The position numbers were made by a program, and so were the translations under genes. Shown piece by piece: positions 7,724 through 15,466 of a DNA stretch of 15,605 bases. Each line of letters starts with the position of its first letter. The first letter of the stretch is position 1. The DNA is from an uncultured Bacteroidota bacterium (GTDB lineage: Bacteria; Bacteroidota; Bacteroidia; UKL13-3). The notes beneath the pieces are model-generated. The model did no database searches, was not told where the DNA came from, and was given only the letters and a program-made list of their open reading frames with translations. The stretch is taken from the NCBI GenBank assembly GCA_903898215.1, contig CAIUEQ010000054.1:1-15605 (forward strand), in the 5' to 3' direction.

Positions 7724-8463
7724 AAGAAACCGTAATTAAAACAGAAAATCTTACAAAGCGATTTGGTGATTTTGTTGCCGTTGATGCAATTTCTTTTGAA
7801 GTTTATAAAGGAGAAATTTTTGGCTTTCTCGGTGCAAATGGTGCAGGAAAAACCACAGCCATGAGAATGCTTTCAGGATTATCAAAGCCAACATCAGGAA
7901 AAGCAATTGTTGCCGGCTTAGATGTTTTTACACAACCCGAAGAAATCAAAAAAAATATCGGTTACATGAGTCAAAGATTTTCATTATACGAAGACCTCAC
8001 AGTAATTGAAAATATCAAATTCTTTGGAGGCATTTATGGATTGAGCGATAAGCAGATCAAACAAAAAAGTGAAGAGCTTATCGAGCAATTGCAATTTCAA
8101 AATGAAATAAAAAAACTTGTGCATGATATTCCTTTAGGTTGGAAACAAAAACTTGCACTTTCGGTTGCTATCCTACACGAACCAAAAGTTGTTTTTTTAG
8201 ATGAACCAACCGGTGGTGTTGATCCTGCAACGCGCAAACAATTTTGGGAAATGATCTATCAAACTGCCGATAAGGGTATCACCGTTTTTGTTACTACACA
8301 TTACCTTGACGAAGCTGAATATTGTAACAGAATATCAATTATGGTTGATGGAAGAATTGATGCTTTGGGAACGCCACGAGAACTGAAAGAAAAATTTTCG
8401 GCAACAAGTATGGATGAAGTATTTTATAAATTAGCAAGAGGTGCTAAGAGAAGTGACAATTAA
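7720..8463 (+). CDS. ABC transporter ATPase, second subunit (YbhF C-half-like, degenerate signature)
   Basis: Second ATP-binding subunit, 247 residues from the ATG at 7720, which overlaps the previous stop as ATGA; the open frame extends upstream only to a TTG at 7696. Walker A GANGAGKTT 38-46; Q-loop GYMSQRF with Gln85; Walker B VVFLDE 157-162; H-loop TTHYLDEAEYC with His194. The ABC signature is degenerate: IPLGWKQ at 137-143 instead of LSGGxxQ, so the signature Ser is lost. This fits the C-terminal domain of YbhF-type proteins. Paired with the first ATPase, the intact Q-loop, Walker and H-loop set here would face the intact LSGG of the partner, forming the one competent ATP site. A 65-bp gap containing a repeat copy separates it from the first permease. 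Confidence 0.92.
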   Translation: MKETVIKTENLTKRFGDFVAVDAISFEVYKGEIFGFLGANGAGKTTAMRMLSGLSKPTSGKAIVAGLDVFTQPEEIKKNIGYMSQRFSLYEDLTVIENIKFFGGIYGLSDKQIKQKSEELIEQLQFQNEIKKLVHDIPLGWKQKLALSVAILHEPKVVFLDEPTGGVDPATRKQFWEMIYQTADKGITVFVTTHYLDEAEYCNRISIMVDGRIDALGTPRELKEKFSATSMDEVFYKLARGAKRSDN

Positions 8464-8465
8464 TG

Positions 8466-8491
8466 TCTCGACTTAGCTCGACTTGACAAAA
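8466..8491. repeat. Copy of the CTCGACTnnGCTCGA repeat inside the ABC operon
   Basis: This 26-bp stretch matches 15474-15499 at 22 of 26 positions (TCTCGACT, GCTCGA and GACAAAA shared). It occupies the gap between the second ATPase and the first permease, which is otherwise an A-rich leader. It looks like a short dispersed intergenic repeat that entered the operon. I see no open frame or strong terminator in it. Confidence 0.6.
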
Positions 8492-8528
8492 CAAACAACG
8501 TTAAACAACAAACTGCAAACAAAATAAA

Positions 8529-9635
8529 GTGTATCAATTAATCAATTTTATAAAGAAAGAATTTTACCACGTGTTTCGCGACAGGAAAACTTTGCTCCTG
8601 CTTTTCGGAATGCCAATTGTTCAAATTCTACTTTTTGGTTTTGCTCTTACCAATGAAATAAAAAATTCAAAGATTGTGATTGCTGATTTTGCAAAAGACA
8701 TTGCATCACAAGAAATTATTGGAAAAATTGAAGCGAGCAAAAATTTCAATATCGAAAAAAGCATTTTAAGTTCACAGGAAATTGAAGCTGCATTTAAAAA
8801 AGGTGAAATAAAAATTGCTATCGTATTTCCCAACAATTTTAATTACGACCTGAGGCATTCGAACAAAGCGCAAATACAAGTAATTGCTGACGCCTCCGAC
8901 CCTAACACAGCAACAACACTCACCAATTATATCACATCAATTGTAAACGATTACCAACAAGATATTTGGAAAACTTCCAAAGTCCCCTATCGGATTATGC
9001 CTGAGTTGCGCATGTTATACAACCCCGATTTGAAAGGTGCACCGAATTTTGTACCAGGTGTAATGGCGATGGTTTTATTATTAGTATGTGTAATGATGAC
9101 ATCCATTTCAATTGTCCGTGAGAAAGAATTAGGCACAATGGAAGTATTGCTTGTTTCACCATTTAAACCTTTTCTGGTTATCGTTTCAAAAATGATTCCT
9201 TACCTTTTTATTTCATTGCTCAACTTAGTAATTATTTTAGTGCTGAGTGTTTTTTTACTTGAGATGCCAATAAGAGGGAGTTTAATTTTGCTTGTTGCAG
9301 AAAGCACTTTATTTATTATCACAGCACTTTCTCTTGGCTTATTTATTTCAACTGTAACCGATACTCAACAAGCTGCAATGTCAATCAGTATGCTTGGAAT
9401 GATGTTACCCACCATTCTTTTGGGAGGATACATGTTCCCTATTGAAAATATGCCAATTGCTTTACAAGTAGTTTCAAATATTGTTCCGGCTAAATGGTTT
9501 TATATTATTGTAAAAGCCATCATGCTAAAAGGGCTTGGATTTTCTTATATCTGGAAAGAAACATTGGTGCTTGCCGGAATGGCTATGTTATTTCTTCTGA
9601 TCAGTTTACGAAATTTTAAAATACGATTGGCATGA
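8529..9635 (+). CDS. ABC-2 type permease, first (YbhS/YbhR-like)
   Basis: Inner-membrane permease of the exporter, 368 residues. The start is GTG at 8529; no in-frame ATG exists upstream after the previous gene, and the next one falls inside the first membrane segment. Architecture is typical of the ABC2_membrane_3 type: an amphipathic N-terminus with KKEFYHVFRDRK, TM1 at about 21-41, a large extracytoplasmic domain at about 45-175, then five hydrophobic segments at about 176-197, 222-244, 252-276, 283-304 and 342-361. The coupling-helix region REKELGTMEVLLVSP (197-211) follows TM2. It overlaps the next gene as ATGA. The N-terminal motif (KEF...FRDK/R) and domain order are shared with the second permease, consistent with ancient duplication and a heterodimeric channel. 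Confidence 0.92.
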   Translation: MYQLINFIKKEFYHVFRDRKTLLLLFGMPIVQILLFGFALTNEIKNSKIVIADFAKDIASQEIIGKIEASKNFNIEKSILSSQEIEAAFKKGEIKIAIVFPNNFNYDLRHSNKAQIQVIADASDPNTATTLTNYITSIVNDYQQDIWKTSKVPYRIMPELRMLYNPDLKGAPNFVPGVMAMVLLLVCVMMTSISIVREKELGTMEVLLVSPFKPFLVIVSKMIPYLFISLLNLVIILVLSVFLLEMPIRGSLILLVAESTLFIITALSLGLFISTVTDTQQAAMSISMLGMMLPTILLGGYMFPIENMPIALQVVSNIVPAKWFYIIVKAIMLKGLGFSYIWKETLVLAGMAMLFLLISLRNFKIRLA

Positions 9636-10750
9636 GGATAATGAAGTTTGTTTTACAAAAAGAATTCAGGCAAATCTTCCGCGACAAGACTTTGCTGAAA
9701 ATGATTTTTATAATGCCGATTGTCCAATTATTGGTATTGCCAATGGCAGCAAATTTTACTGTAAAAAATATCAACCTGTCCATTGTTGATCATGACCATT
9801 CATCATACTCTCAAAAATTCATTTCTAAAATTTTTTCATCGGGATATTTCAAACTCGCTGGTGACAATCCATCTTTTCTTGAATCGTATGTGTTAATTGA
9901 AAATGATAAAGCTGATATTATTCTCGAAATCCCTGAAGGCTTCGAAAGAAATCTTACTCGTGAAAATGGCCAGAAATTATTTATTGCGGTGAATGCCATT
10001 AACGGAGTAAAAGCACTAGTCGGAAGCGGCTATCTCAACAGCATCATCATGGATTATAATAATGATATCAGATCTCAATTGCTGCAGCCAACAACATTCA
10101 ATCTGATGCCAACGATTGAAGTGGTATCATCAAACTGGTTCAACCCGAATCTCACTTATTATATTTTTATGGTACCGGGTATTCTTGTTATGCTAATCAC
10201 TCTTGTTGGAGGAAACATGACAGCTTTAAATATTGTGAAAGAAAAAGAGATTGGCACAATTGAACAGATCAATGTTACACCCTTAAAAAAATATCAATTT
10301 CTCCTTGGAAAACTTATTCCATTTTGGATTATCGGGATGATTATTTTTTCAATTGGGTTAATGATTGCACGATTTGCTTATGGGATTATTCCAATTGGAA
10401 ACATTGGTTTAATGTATGCATTTCTTGCTGTATATTTATTTACGATACTAGGTTTTGGTTTACTCATTTCAACCTATGCTGAAACGCAGCAACAAGCACA
10501 ATCACTTGCATTTTTCTTCTTAATGATATTTAATTTAATGGGCGGATTATTTACTCCAATTGATAGCATGCCTGAATGGGCACAATGGATTACACGACTC
10601 ATTCCAATTTCCTATTTCATCAATGTGATGCGAATGGTTGTTTTAAAAGGCAGCGCATTTAGCGATATTCAATATCATCTTTTAATCGTTTTTGTTATGG
10701 GGATTATTTTGAATGGATGGGCTGTTATTAATTACAAAAAAACGAGTTAA
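9632..10750 (+). CDS. ABC-2 type permease, second (YbhR/YbhS-like)
   Basis: Partner permease of 372 residues with the same plan: N-terminal LQKEFRQIFRDKT, TM1 at about 21-40, a large extracytoplasmic loop, then five membrane segments. The conserved VKEKEIGTIEQINVTP block follows TM2 and a glycine-rich 'LMGGLFTPIDSMP' lies before the last segments, mirroring 'LLGGYMFPIENMP' in the first permease. The ATG at 9632 overlaps the preceding stop as ATGA; a second in-frame ATG three codons later is possible. It is the last gene of the operon. Its TAA lies only 8 bp from the end of the convergent phosphoesterase gene, and the T-rich gap between them may serve both transcript ends. Substrate is unknown; YbhGFSR-type pumps are linked to drug or cation export, so efflux is a reasonable guess. 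Confidence 0.92.
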   Translation: MRIMKFVLQKEFRQIFRDKTLLKMIFIMPIVQLLVLPMAANFTVKNINLSIVDHDHSSYSQKFISKIFSSGYFKLAGDNPSFLESYVLIENDKADIILEIPEGFERNLTRENGQKLFIAVNAINGVKALVGSGYLNSIIMDYNNDIRSQLLQPTTFNLMPTIEVVSSNWFNPNLTYYIFMVPGILVMLITLVGGNMTALNIVKEKEIGTIEQINVTPLKKYQFLLGKLIPFWIIGMIIFSIGLMIARFAYGIIPIGNIGLMYAFLAVYLFTILGFGLLISTYAETQQQAQSLAFFFLMIFNLMGGLFTPIDSMPEWAQWITRLIPISYFINVMRMVVLKGSAFSDIQYHLLIVFVMGIILNGWAVINYKKTS

Positions 10751-10758
10751 TATTTTTT

Positions 10759-11724
10759 TTAAGCTACTTTCCAGTTGTAAAAATGATTTGCACGCTTTGT
10801 TGTTCCATCTTCAAAAAAATCAATCGTTGAAAAAGATGGAGCAAATTGTTTATAGTTTCCTTTCCACCAAGAACCTGAAACTGCGCCATTGCAATAGTAA
10901 TCTATTCCCAAATAGCTAACATGGTCTATCAGGTGAATATGCCCACTTAAACATGCTTTAATATTCTTATACCGATAAAAAAGTTCAATCAATCTATCAG
11001 CATCAGAATGCAAAGCATTATCGGGTACATTCCAACTGTTGTTTGAATTATTGCTACTGTCAAACAATACACAAACTGCTAAAATTGGAATATGAGTAAC
11101 GATACAAATATGTTGATCGGATGGAGTATTTTTCAATTCATTTTCGAGCCATAAAAATTGCTCTTCGTCAATTTTCCCAAAATAACCGGGTACACTTTTT
11201 CGTCCATGAATACTATCGAGTACAATAAACTTCCAACCATTTTTCGAAAAACTATAATAAGATTTTTGGAGTCCATATTCAATCAAAGTTTTATGCTTTT
11301 CTTCAGCATGGTTTTTATCCGGCAATGCCCATGAAAAAATATCGTGATTTCCGATACAATGATAAATTGGAAGTGCGTTTTCGTTTTTTAAAATATTATT
11401 AAAAACATTCCATTGTTGTTTTATATGATTAGCCGAAAGCGAAGCAGCATTCATAATTGCATCACCTCCATTAATTATAAAATCGAGTTTATCGGAAAGA
11501 TTATTTGCATCGTTTAAAACGTTTGCCATTCCGCTCTCTGGAATTTTTCCTTTAGTAACATGAATATCTGTAAGGTGTGCAACTCTCAAAGATCTTTTTG
11601 ATGCTAATGATTTTTCTACTTCAAATAAATCTCGTTTAGCAAAAACATTATTGGACAAAAAAGTTCCAGCACCAATTATACCGAGGGTTTTAAAAAAAGA
11701 TTTACGATTTTGTTTTAGTGGCAT
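10759..11724 (-). CDS. Exported calcineurin-like metallophosphoesterase
   Basis: Binuclear-metal phosphoesterase of 321 residues; substrate unknown. All metal-binding motifs are present: DIH (Asp53, His55), GGD (Asp88), GNHD (Asn126, His127), TH at His211 and GHIH (His262, His264). The N-terminus is a Tat-like signal: NRKSFFKTLGIIGAGTFL, a K-containing variant of the RRxFLK motif followed by a hydrophobic stretch and a possible cleavage site at VFA-K (residues 27-30). This suggests periplasmic location of a folded metalloprotein. A Ser/Asn-rich insert lies at about 223-231. It is convergent with the ABC operon. The radical SAM gene upstream is codirectional with a 151-bp gap, so a shared transcript is possible but unproven. 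Confidence 0.9.
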   Translation of the reverse strand: MPLKQNRKSFFKTLGIIGAGTFLSNNVFAKRDLFEVEKSLASKRSLRVAHLTDIHVTKGKIPESGMANVLNDANNLSDKLDFIINGGDAIMNAASLSANHIKQQWNVFNNILKNENALPIYHCIGNHDIFSWALPDKNHAEEKHKTLIEYGLQKSYYSFSKNGWKFIVLDSIHGRKSVPGYFGKIDEEQFLWLENELKNTPSDQHICIVTHIPILAVCVLFDSSNNSNNSWNVPDNALHSDADRLIELFYRYKNIKACLSGHIHLIDHVSYLGIDYYCNGAVSGSWWKGNYKQFAPSFSTIDFFEDGTTKRANHFYNWKVA

Positions 11725-11875
11725 CTGAGTTTTATTTGGTAATGTTTTACCTTCTTAAATTCAGAGCACAAATTTCAGGGGGGAATGTTTTGCTAAAGTT
11801 AATAAACCTTTAATTTAAAAATGCGACAAACAATTCGGTGTTGAATTGAATAATTTAATGTACAAAGTATAATTT

Positions 11876-12898
11876 TCAATTCCACACTTTTGTTCCTTCG
11901 CTGCAATTGGTGCAGATATCAATTTCTTTTCGCGATCTTAAAACTGCTTGACGGAAATTATTGTATTGATTGCTTTGCCAAACTTCAGTAAATGTTTGCT
12001 TGCTTACATCGCCAAAACGGTGTGTGGCATCTTTATCAAAACAACAAGGTACAACCAATCCATCCCAGGTAATTACGGAACCTCGCCACATGCGCCAACA
12101 ATGGTTCAATAATTTATTTTTGATTTGAAAAGTTCCATCAGCATTTTTTTTGTAACGACTTAAATTATTGTTATCGGGAATAAAATTATCGCTGGTTTGG
12201 TAGTCATAAATTTGAGCAGTTTTAATTCCCAGTTCATTTACACCAATTTCTTTTGCCAACTTTTTTAATTCCGGAATTTGATGTTCGTTATGTTTGAAAG
12301 CAATGAATTGCCAAATGATATGTGGAGTTGAACGATTCAATTCTTTTTTCCATTTCAATAATTTTTTTGTTCCCTCAATCACTTTTTCTAAATCACCTCC
12401 TACCCTATATTTTGAATACGTTTCCTGTGAGGTGCCATCTATAGAAATAATCAATCTGTCCAATCCACTTTCAACTGTAGCTTTCGCCATCTCATCAGTA
12501 AAATAATGAGCATTGCTTGAAGTGGCAGTATATATATTTTTCTGAGCAGCATATTTTACAAACTCCAAAAAACTTTTATTCAAAAATGGTTCCCCTTGAA
12601 AATACAAAATCACATACACCAACTCAGGAGAAATTTCATCAATAATTTTTTTGTAAAGTGTTAAGTCTAACATTCCCGTTTCACGAGAAAACTCTCTCAA
12701 CCCACTCGGACACTGAGGGCAACGCAGATTGCAACTTGTGGTTGGTTCAATTTCAACAATTGTTGGCATTCCCCAATGAACAGGCTTCTTCATCACTTTC
12801 GAAACATAATAACTCGACAGCAATTTTGCTACATTGAGTATTCGTTTGCCGTTAAGCTTCGATAAAAAATTTATTCCGTCTGTGATGCTTCTGTCCAT
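11876..12898 (-). CDS. Radical SAM/SPASM domain protein
   Basis: Iron-sulfur enzyme that cleaves S-adenosylmethionine to start radical chemistry; 340 residues. The radical SAM cluster motif is CNLRCPQC (Cys56, Cys60, Cys63) in the context EPTTSCNLRCPQCPSG. YFQGEPFLN follows, matching the usual GGEP SAM-binding position with one change, and LIISIDGTSQETY is the later conserved strand. The C-terminal SPASM region has GLVVPCCFDKD, a HRFGD...TEVW block and a terminal CTNC pair, suggesting an auxiliary cluster. An N-terminal helical stretch of about 45 residues precedes the core. SPASM enzymes often modify peptides or proteins, but no small precursor peptide is visible nearby, and many Bacteroidota members of this subtype are uncharacterised. 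The ATG at 12898 lies 12 bp from the inverted repeat on its upstream side. Confidence 0.9.
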   Translation of the reverse strand: MDRSITDGINFLSKLNGKRILNVAKLLSSYYVSKVMKKPVHWGMPTIVEIEPTTSCNLRCPQCPSGLREFSRETGMLDLTLYKKIIDEISPELVYVILYFQGEPFLNKSFLEFVKYAAQKNIYTATSSNAHYFTDEMAKATVESGLDRLIISIDGTSQETYSKYRVGGDLEKVIEGTKKLLKWKKELNRSTPHIIWQFIAFKHNEHQIPELKKLAKEIGVNELGIKTAQIYDYQTSDNFIPDNNNLSRYKKNADGTFQIKNKLLNHCWRMWRGSVITWDGLVVPCCFDKDATHRFGDVSKQTFTEVWQSNQYNNFRQAVLRSRKEIDICTNCSEGTKVWN

Positions 12899-12909
12899 AA
12901 TTTTCTTTA

Positions 12910-13027
12910 GCCACAGATTTCACAGATTGTTTTTAATTGAAATCTTGAAAATATGATGGCGATATTTTTTCTTCGATATTTTAACCACAGATTTTTTTAT
13001 TGTTTAAAAATCTGTGAAATCTGTGGC
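12910..13027. repeat. Perfect 19-bp inverted repeat of the CCACAGATTTCACAGATT family
   Basis: The left arm GCCACAGATTTCACAGATT (12910-12928) and right arm AATCTGTGAAATCTGTGGC (13009-13027) are perfectly complementary, 80 bp apart. A third, partial copy (AACCACAGATTTTT) starts at 12983 in the left-arm orientation. The pair fills most of the 136-bp gap between radA and the radical SAM gene and could fold in the radA transcript just after its stop. No open frame lies inside. This repeat type is common between genes in environmental Bacteroidota, as I recall. Confidence 0.85.
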
Positions 13028-13034
13028 AATTTTT

Positions 13035-14402
13035 TTAACCAAATAAATTACTCAACAACTCTTCTAACTTACCAACCTGAACAATGGTGATTTTGTTTTT
13101 TTCTAATGGTAATTTATTAAATTTTGAAAGATAAACTGTTTTAAATCCAAGCTTTTCAGCTTCACTTATTCGTTGTTCAATTCTGTTTACTGCACGAATT
13201 TCTCCGCTTAATCCAACTTCCCCAATAAAACATATTTTGCTGTCGATGGGAACATTTTCGTAACTCGAAACAATTGCCGCAACGATACTTAAATCAATTC
13301 CGGGATCTTCTACTCGCAAGCCACCTGCAATATTCACAAACACATCTTGCATGCCCATTTTTAATCCACACTTTTTTTCTAAAATCGCCAATAACATATT
13401 TAATCGCTTGGCATCATATCCATTTGAATTACGTTGTGGAGTGCCATAAACAGCGGTACTCACAAGTGCTTGCGTCTCTATTAGCAAAGGCCTCATGCCT
13501 TCAATTGTTGCTGCAATAGAAACTCCGCTTAACGATTCATCACGTTGTGAAATTAATATTTCAGAAGGATTTGAAACTTCGCGCAATCCACCACTTTGCA
13601 TTTCATAAATTCCAATTTCTGATGTAGAACCAAATCGATTTTTTGTGGTCCTTAAAATTCTGTAAACATGGTGCCTGTCGCCTTCAAATTGCAAAACGGT
13701 ATCAACCATATGTTCCAATAATTTTGGTCCTGCCAGCGTTCCATCTTTAGTAATATGACCAATCAAAAAAACGGGTGTTCCCGATTCTTTGGCATAACGA
13801 ATCAGATCACCGGCAGTTTCTTTTATCTGAGAAATACTTCCTGGAGTTGAATCAATCAATTCACTTTGTAAAGTTTGAATCGAATCTACAATAACGATAT
13901 CAGGCTCCAATTCTTGTAAAGCTTTTCCGATTTTTTGCGTTGATACTTCGGTATACAAATAACAATCGGGATTTGAAAAGGGTAATCGCTCGGCACGCAT
14001 TTTTATTTGTGCATCACTTTCCTCTCCAGATATATATAACACTTTTTTATTGGTGAATTGTAAAGCTATCTGCAACATCAATGTTGACTTTCCAATTCCG
14101 GGTTCACCTCCAATTAAAATAACACTTCCGGGAACAATGCCTCCACCTAAAACTCTTGACAACTCGCCATCTTGTAAAGCAATTCTCTGTTCATTTCCTC
14201 TTTCAACTTCATCAATTAAAACAGGCTTTAGAGTGCGGGTTACACCTTCTTTTTTCCATGTTTTCTTGAATTCTGCTTTTTCTTTATGTACCACTTCTTC
14301 CACATAAGTATTCCATTCTCCACAGCTCGGACATTTGCCAATCCATTTACCTGATGAAGCTCCACAGTTTTTACAAAAGAAAGTTATTTGTGTTTTTGCC
14401 AT
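13035..14402 (-). CDS. radA: DNA repair protein RadA (Sms)
   Basis: RecA-like ATPase acting in homologous recombination and branch migration at D-loops or stalled forks. It has 455 residues, the normal length. N-terminal C4 zinc finger CKNC...CPSC (Cys10, Cys13, Cys24, Cys27); Walker A GGEPGIGKST 98-107; Walker B region IVDSIQ 171-176; the RadA-specific KNRFG motif 254-258; then the Lon-protease-like domain from about residue 280 (GMRPLLIETQALV...) to the end, including GGLRVEDPGIDLS and FIGEVGLSGEIR. The ATG at 14402 places the zinc finger at the usual distance. A well-formed promoter (14408-14437) lies so close upstream that the transcript may start at or next to the ATG. It is divergent from the polyprenyl synthase gene. 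Confidence 0.97.
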   Translation of the reverse strand: MAKTQITFFCKNCGASSGKWIGKCPSCGEWNTYVEEVVHKEKAEFKKTWKKEGVTRTLKPVLIDEVERGNEQRIALQDGELSRVLGGGIVPGSVILIGGEPGIGKSTLMLQIALQFTNKKVLYISGEESDAQIKMRAERLPFSNPDCYLYTEVSTQKIGKALQELEPDIVIVDSIQTLQSELIDSTPGSISQIKETAGDLIRYAKESGTPVFLIGHITKDGTLAGPKLLEHMVDTVLQFEGDRHHVYRILRTTKNRFGSTSEIGIYEMQSGGLREVSNPSEILISQRDESLSGVSIAATIEGMRPLLIETQALVSTAVYGTPQRNSNGYDAKRLNMLLAILEKKCGLKMGMQDVFVNIAGGLRVEDPGIDLSIVAAIVSSYENVPIDSKICFIGEVGLSGEIRAVNRIEQRISEAEKLGFKTVYLSKFNKLPLEKNKITIVQVGKLEELLSNLFG

Positions 14403-14407
14403 TGGTT

Positions 14408-14437
14408 CAAAAATACTTTTCTATAAGCTAAAACCAA
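14408..14437 (-). promoter_or_regulatory. radA promoter, TTG-N19-TAnnTTTG
   Basis: On the minus strand, TTG (14437-14435), 19 bases, then TATTTTTG (14415-14408) match the Bacteroidota -33/-7 promoter consensus in both boxes and spacing. The -7 box ends only 5 bases before the radA ATG (14402), so initiation 4-7 bases downstream would give a leaderless or nearly leaderless mRNA. It shares the 65-bp divergent gap with the start region of the polyprenyl synthase gene. Confidence 0.6.
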
Positions 14438-14467
14438 TTATGTTGTAAATTCCTTTTATTTGCAACA

Positions 14468-15439
14468 GTGAACCAGATAGATCAAATTAAAAACCCGATT
14501 GCCAAAGAGCTTGACCTTTTTGAATTAAAATTCAGAGAGGCAATGAAAAGTTCTGTTCCGTTACTTGATACCATCATGACGTATATCGTGAAACGTAAAG
14601 GCAAAAAAGTACGCCCGATGTTTGTGTTTTATAGTGCCAAATTATTTAACGGCATTAACGATTCGACATACCGTGGTGCGAGTTTGGTGGAATTACTTCA
14701 TACCGCAACATTGGTTCACGATGATGTGGTAGATGACAGTGATGAGCGCAGAGGATTTTTTTCGGTGAATGCTTTATGGAAAAATAAAATTGCTGTGTTG
14801 GTTGGCGATTATTTATTGTCGCGAGGATTATTGCTTTCAGTAAAAAATAAAGATTTCCGTTTGCTTGAAATTGTGAGCGAATCGGTGGAAGCGATGAGTG
14901 AAGGTGAATTGCTGCAAATAGAAAAAACCAGAAATTTAAATCTTTCGGAAGAAGTTTATTTTGATATCATCCGTAAAAAAACTGCTTCGTTGATTGCTTC
15001 GTGTTGCGCTATTGGTGCAGCTTCTGGTGGAGCAACCGAAGAACAGATTTCGCAAATGCGTTTGTTTGGAGAAAAAATCGGAATTGCTTTTCAGATAAAA
15101 GATGATTTGCTTGATTATGGTGATGATGATATTGGCAAACCAACGGGCATCGACTTAAAAGAAAAAAAATTAACGCTTCCAATTATATACACCATCAATA
15201 ATGCGGATAAAAAAACTCGTGATTATATTATCAACTCCATCAAAAATCATAATACCGATAAGAAACGTGTTGCCGAAGTAATTAAATATGTGAACGAGCA
15301 CGATGGCATTGCTTACACTCGCAAAAAAATGGAGCAATACAAAAACGAAGCGTTGGAAATTATCAGCAATATTGCCGATAATGAAGCTTCCGAAAAATTA
15401 AAATTGCTGGTTGAATATATTATTGATAGGAAGATTTAG
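14468..15439 (+). CDS. Long-chain polyprenyl diphosphate synthase (IspB/octaprenyl type)
   Basis: Trans-isoprenyl diphosphate synthase of 323 residues that adds isopentenyl diphosphate to an allylic primer, probably for the menaquinone side chain. The first Asp-rich motif is DDVVD (Asp85, Asp86, Asp89) in LVHDDVVDDSDERRG, and the second is DDLLD (Asp212, Asp213, Asp216). KRKGKKVRP (42-50) is the diphosphate-binding block, and GKPTGIDLKEKKLTLP follows the second motif. The residue five before the first motif is Ala80, a small side chain that, by family rules, permits long products; chain length cannot be fixed from this alone. The start is GTG at 14468, giving the usual N-terminal helix (MNQIDQIKNPIAKEL); the next in-frame ATG would remove it. 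A degenerate TTTATTTG at 14455-14462 could be a -7 element. Confidence 0.93.
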   Translation: MNQIDQIKNPIAKELDLFELKFREAMKSSVPLLDTIMTYIVKRKGKKVRPMFVFYSAKLFNGINDSTYRGASLVELLHTATLVHDDVVDDSDERRGFFSVNALWKNKIAVLVGDYLLSRGLLLSVKNKDFRLLEIVSESVEAMSEGELLQIEKTRNLNLSEEVYFDIIRKKTASLIASCCAIGAASGGATEEQISQMRLFGEKIGIAFQIKDDLLDYGDDDIGKPTGIDLKEKKLTLPIIYTINNADKKTRDYIINSIKNHNTDKKRVAEVIKYVNEHDGIAYTRKKMEQYKNEALEIISNIADNEASEKLKLLVEYIIDRKI

Positions 15440-15466
15440 ATTTTTATTTCAGATTTACTATTGAAC

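Noticed and set aside
10713..10919. Plus-strand open frame across the end of the second permease and the phosphoesterase
   Set aside because: It overlaps both well-supported genes in other frames and its translation resembles no protein family.
11862..11870. TACTTTG on the minus strand as a promoter for the phosphoesterase
   Set aside because: Spacing within the box is one base short of TAnnTTTG, no -33 partner is seen, and it is about 140 bp from the start; too weak to list.
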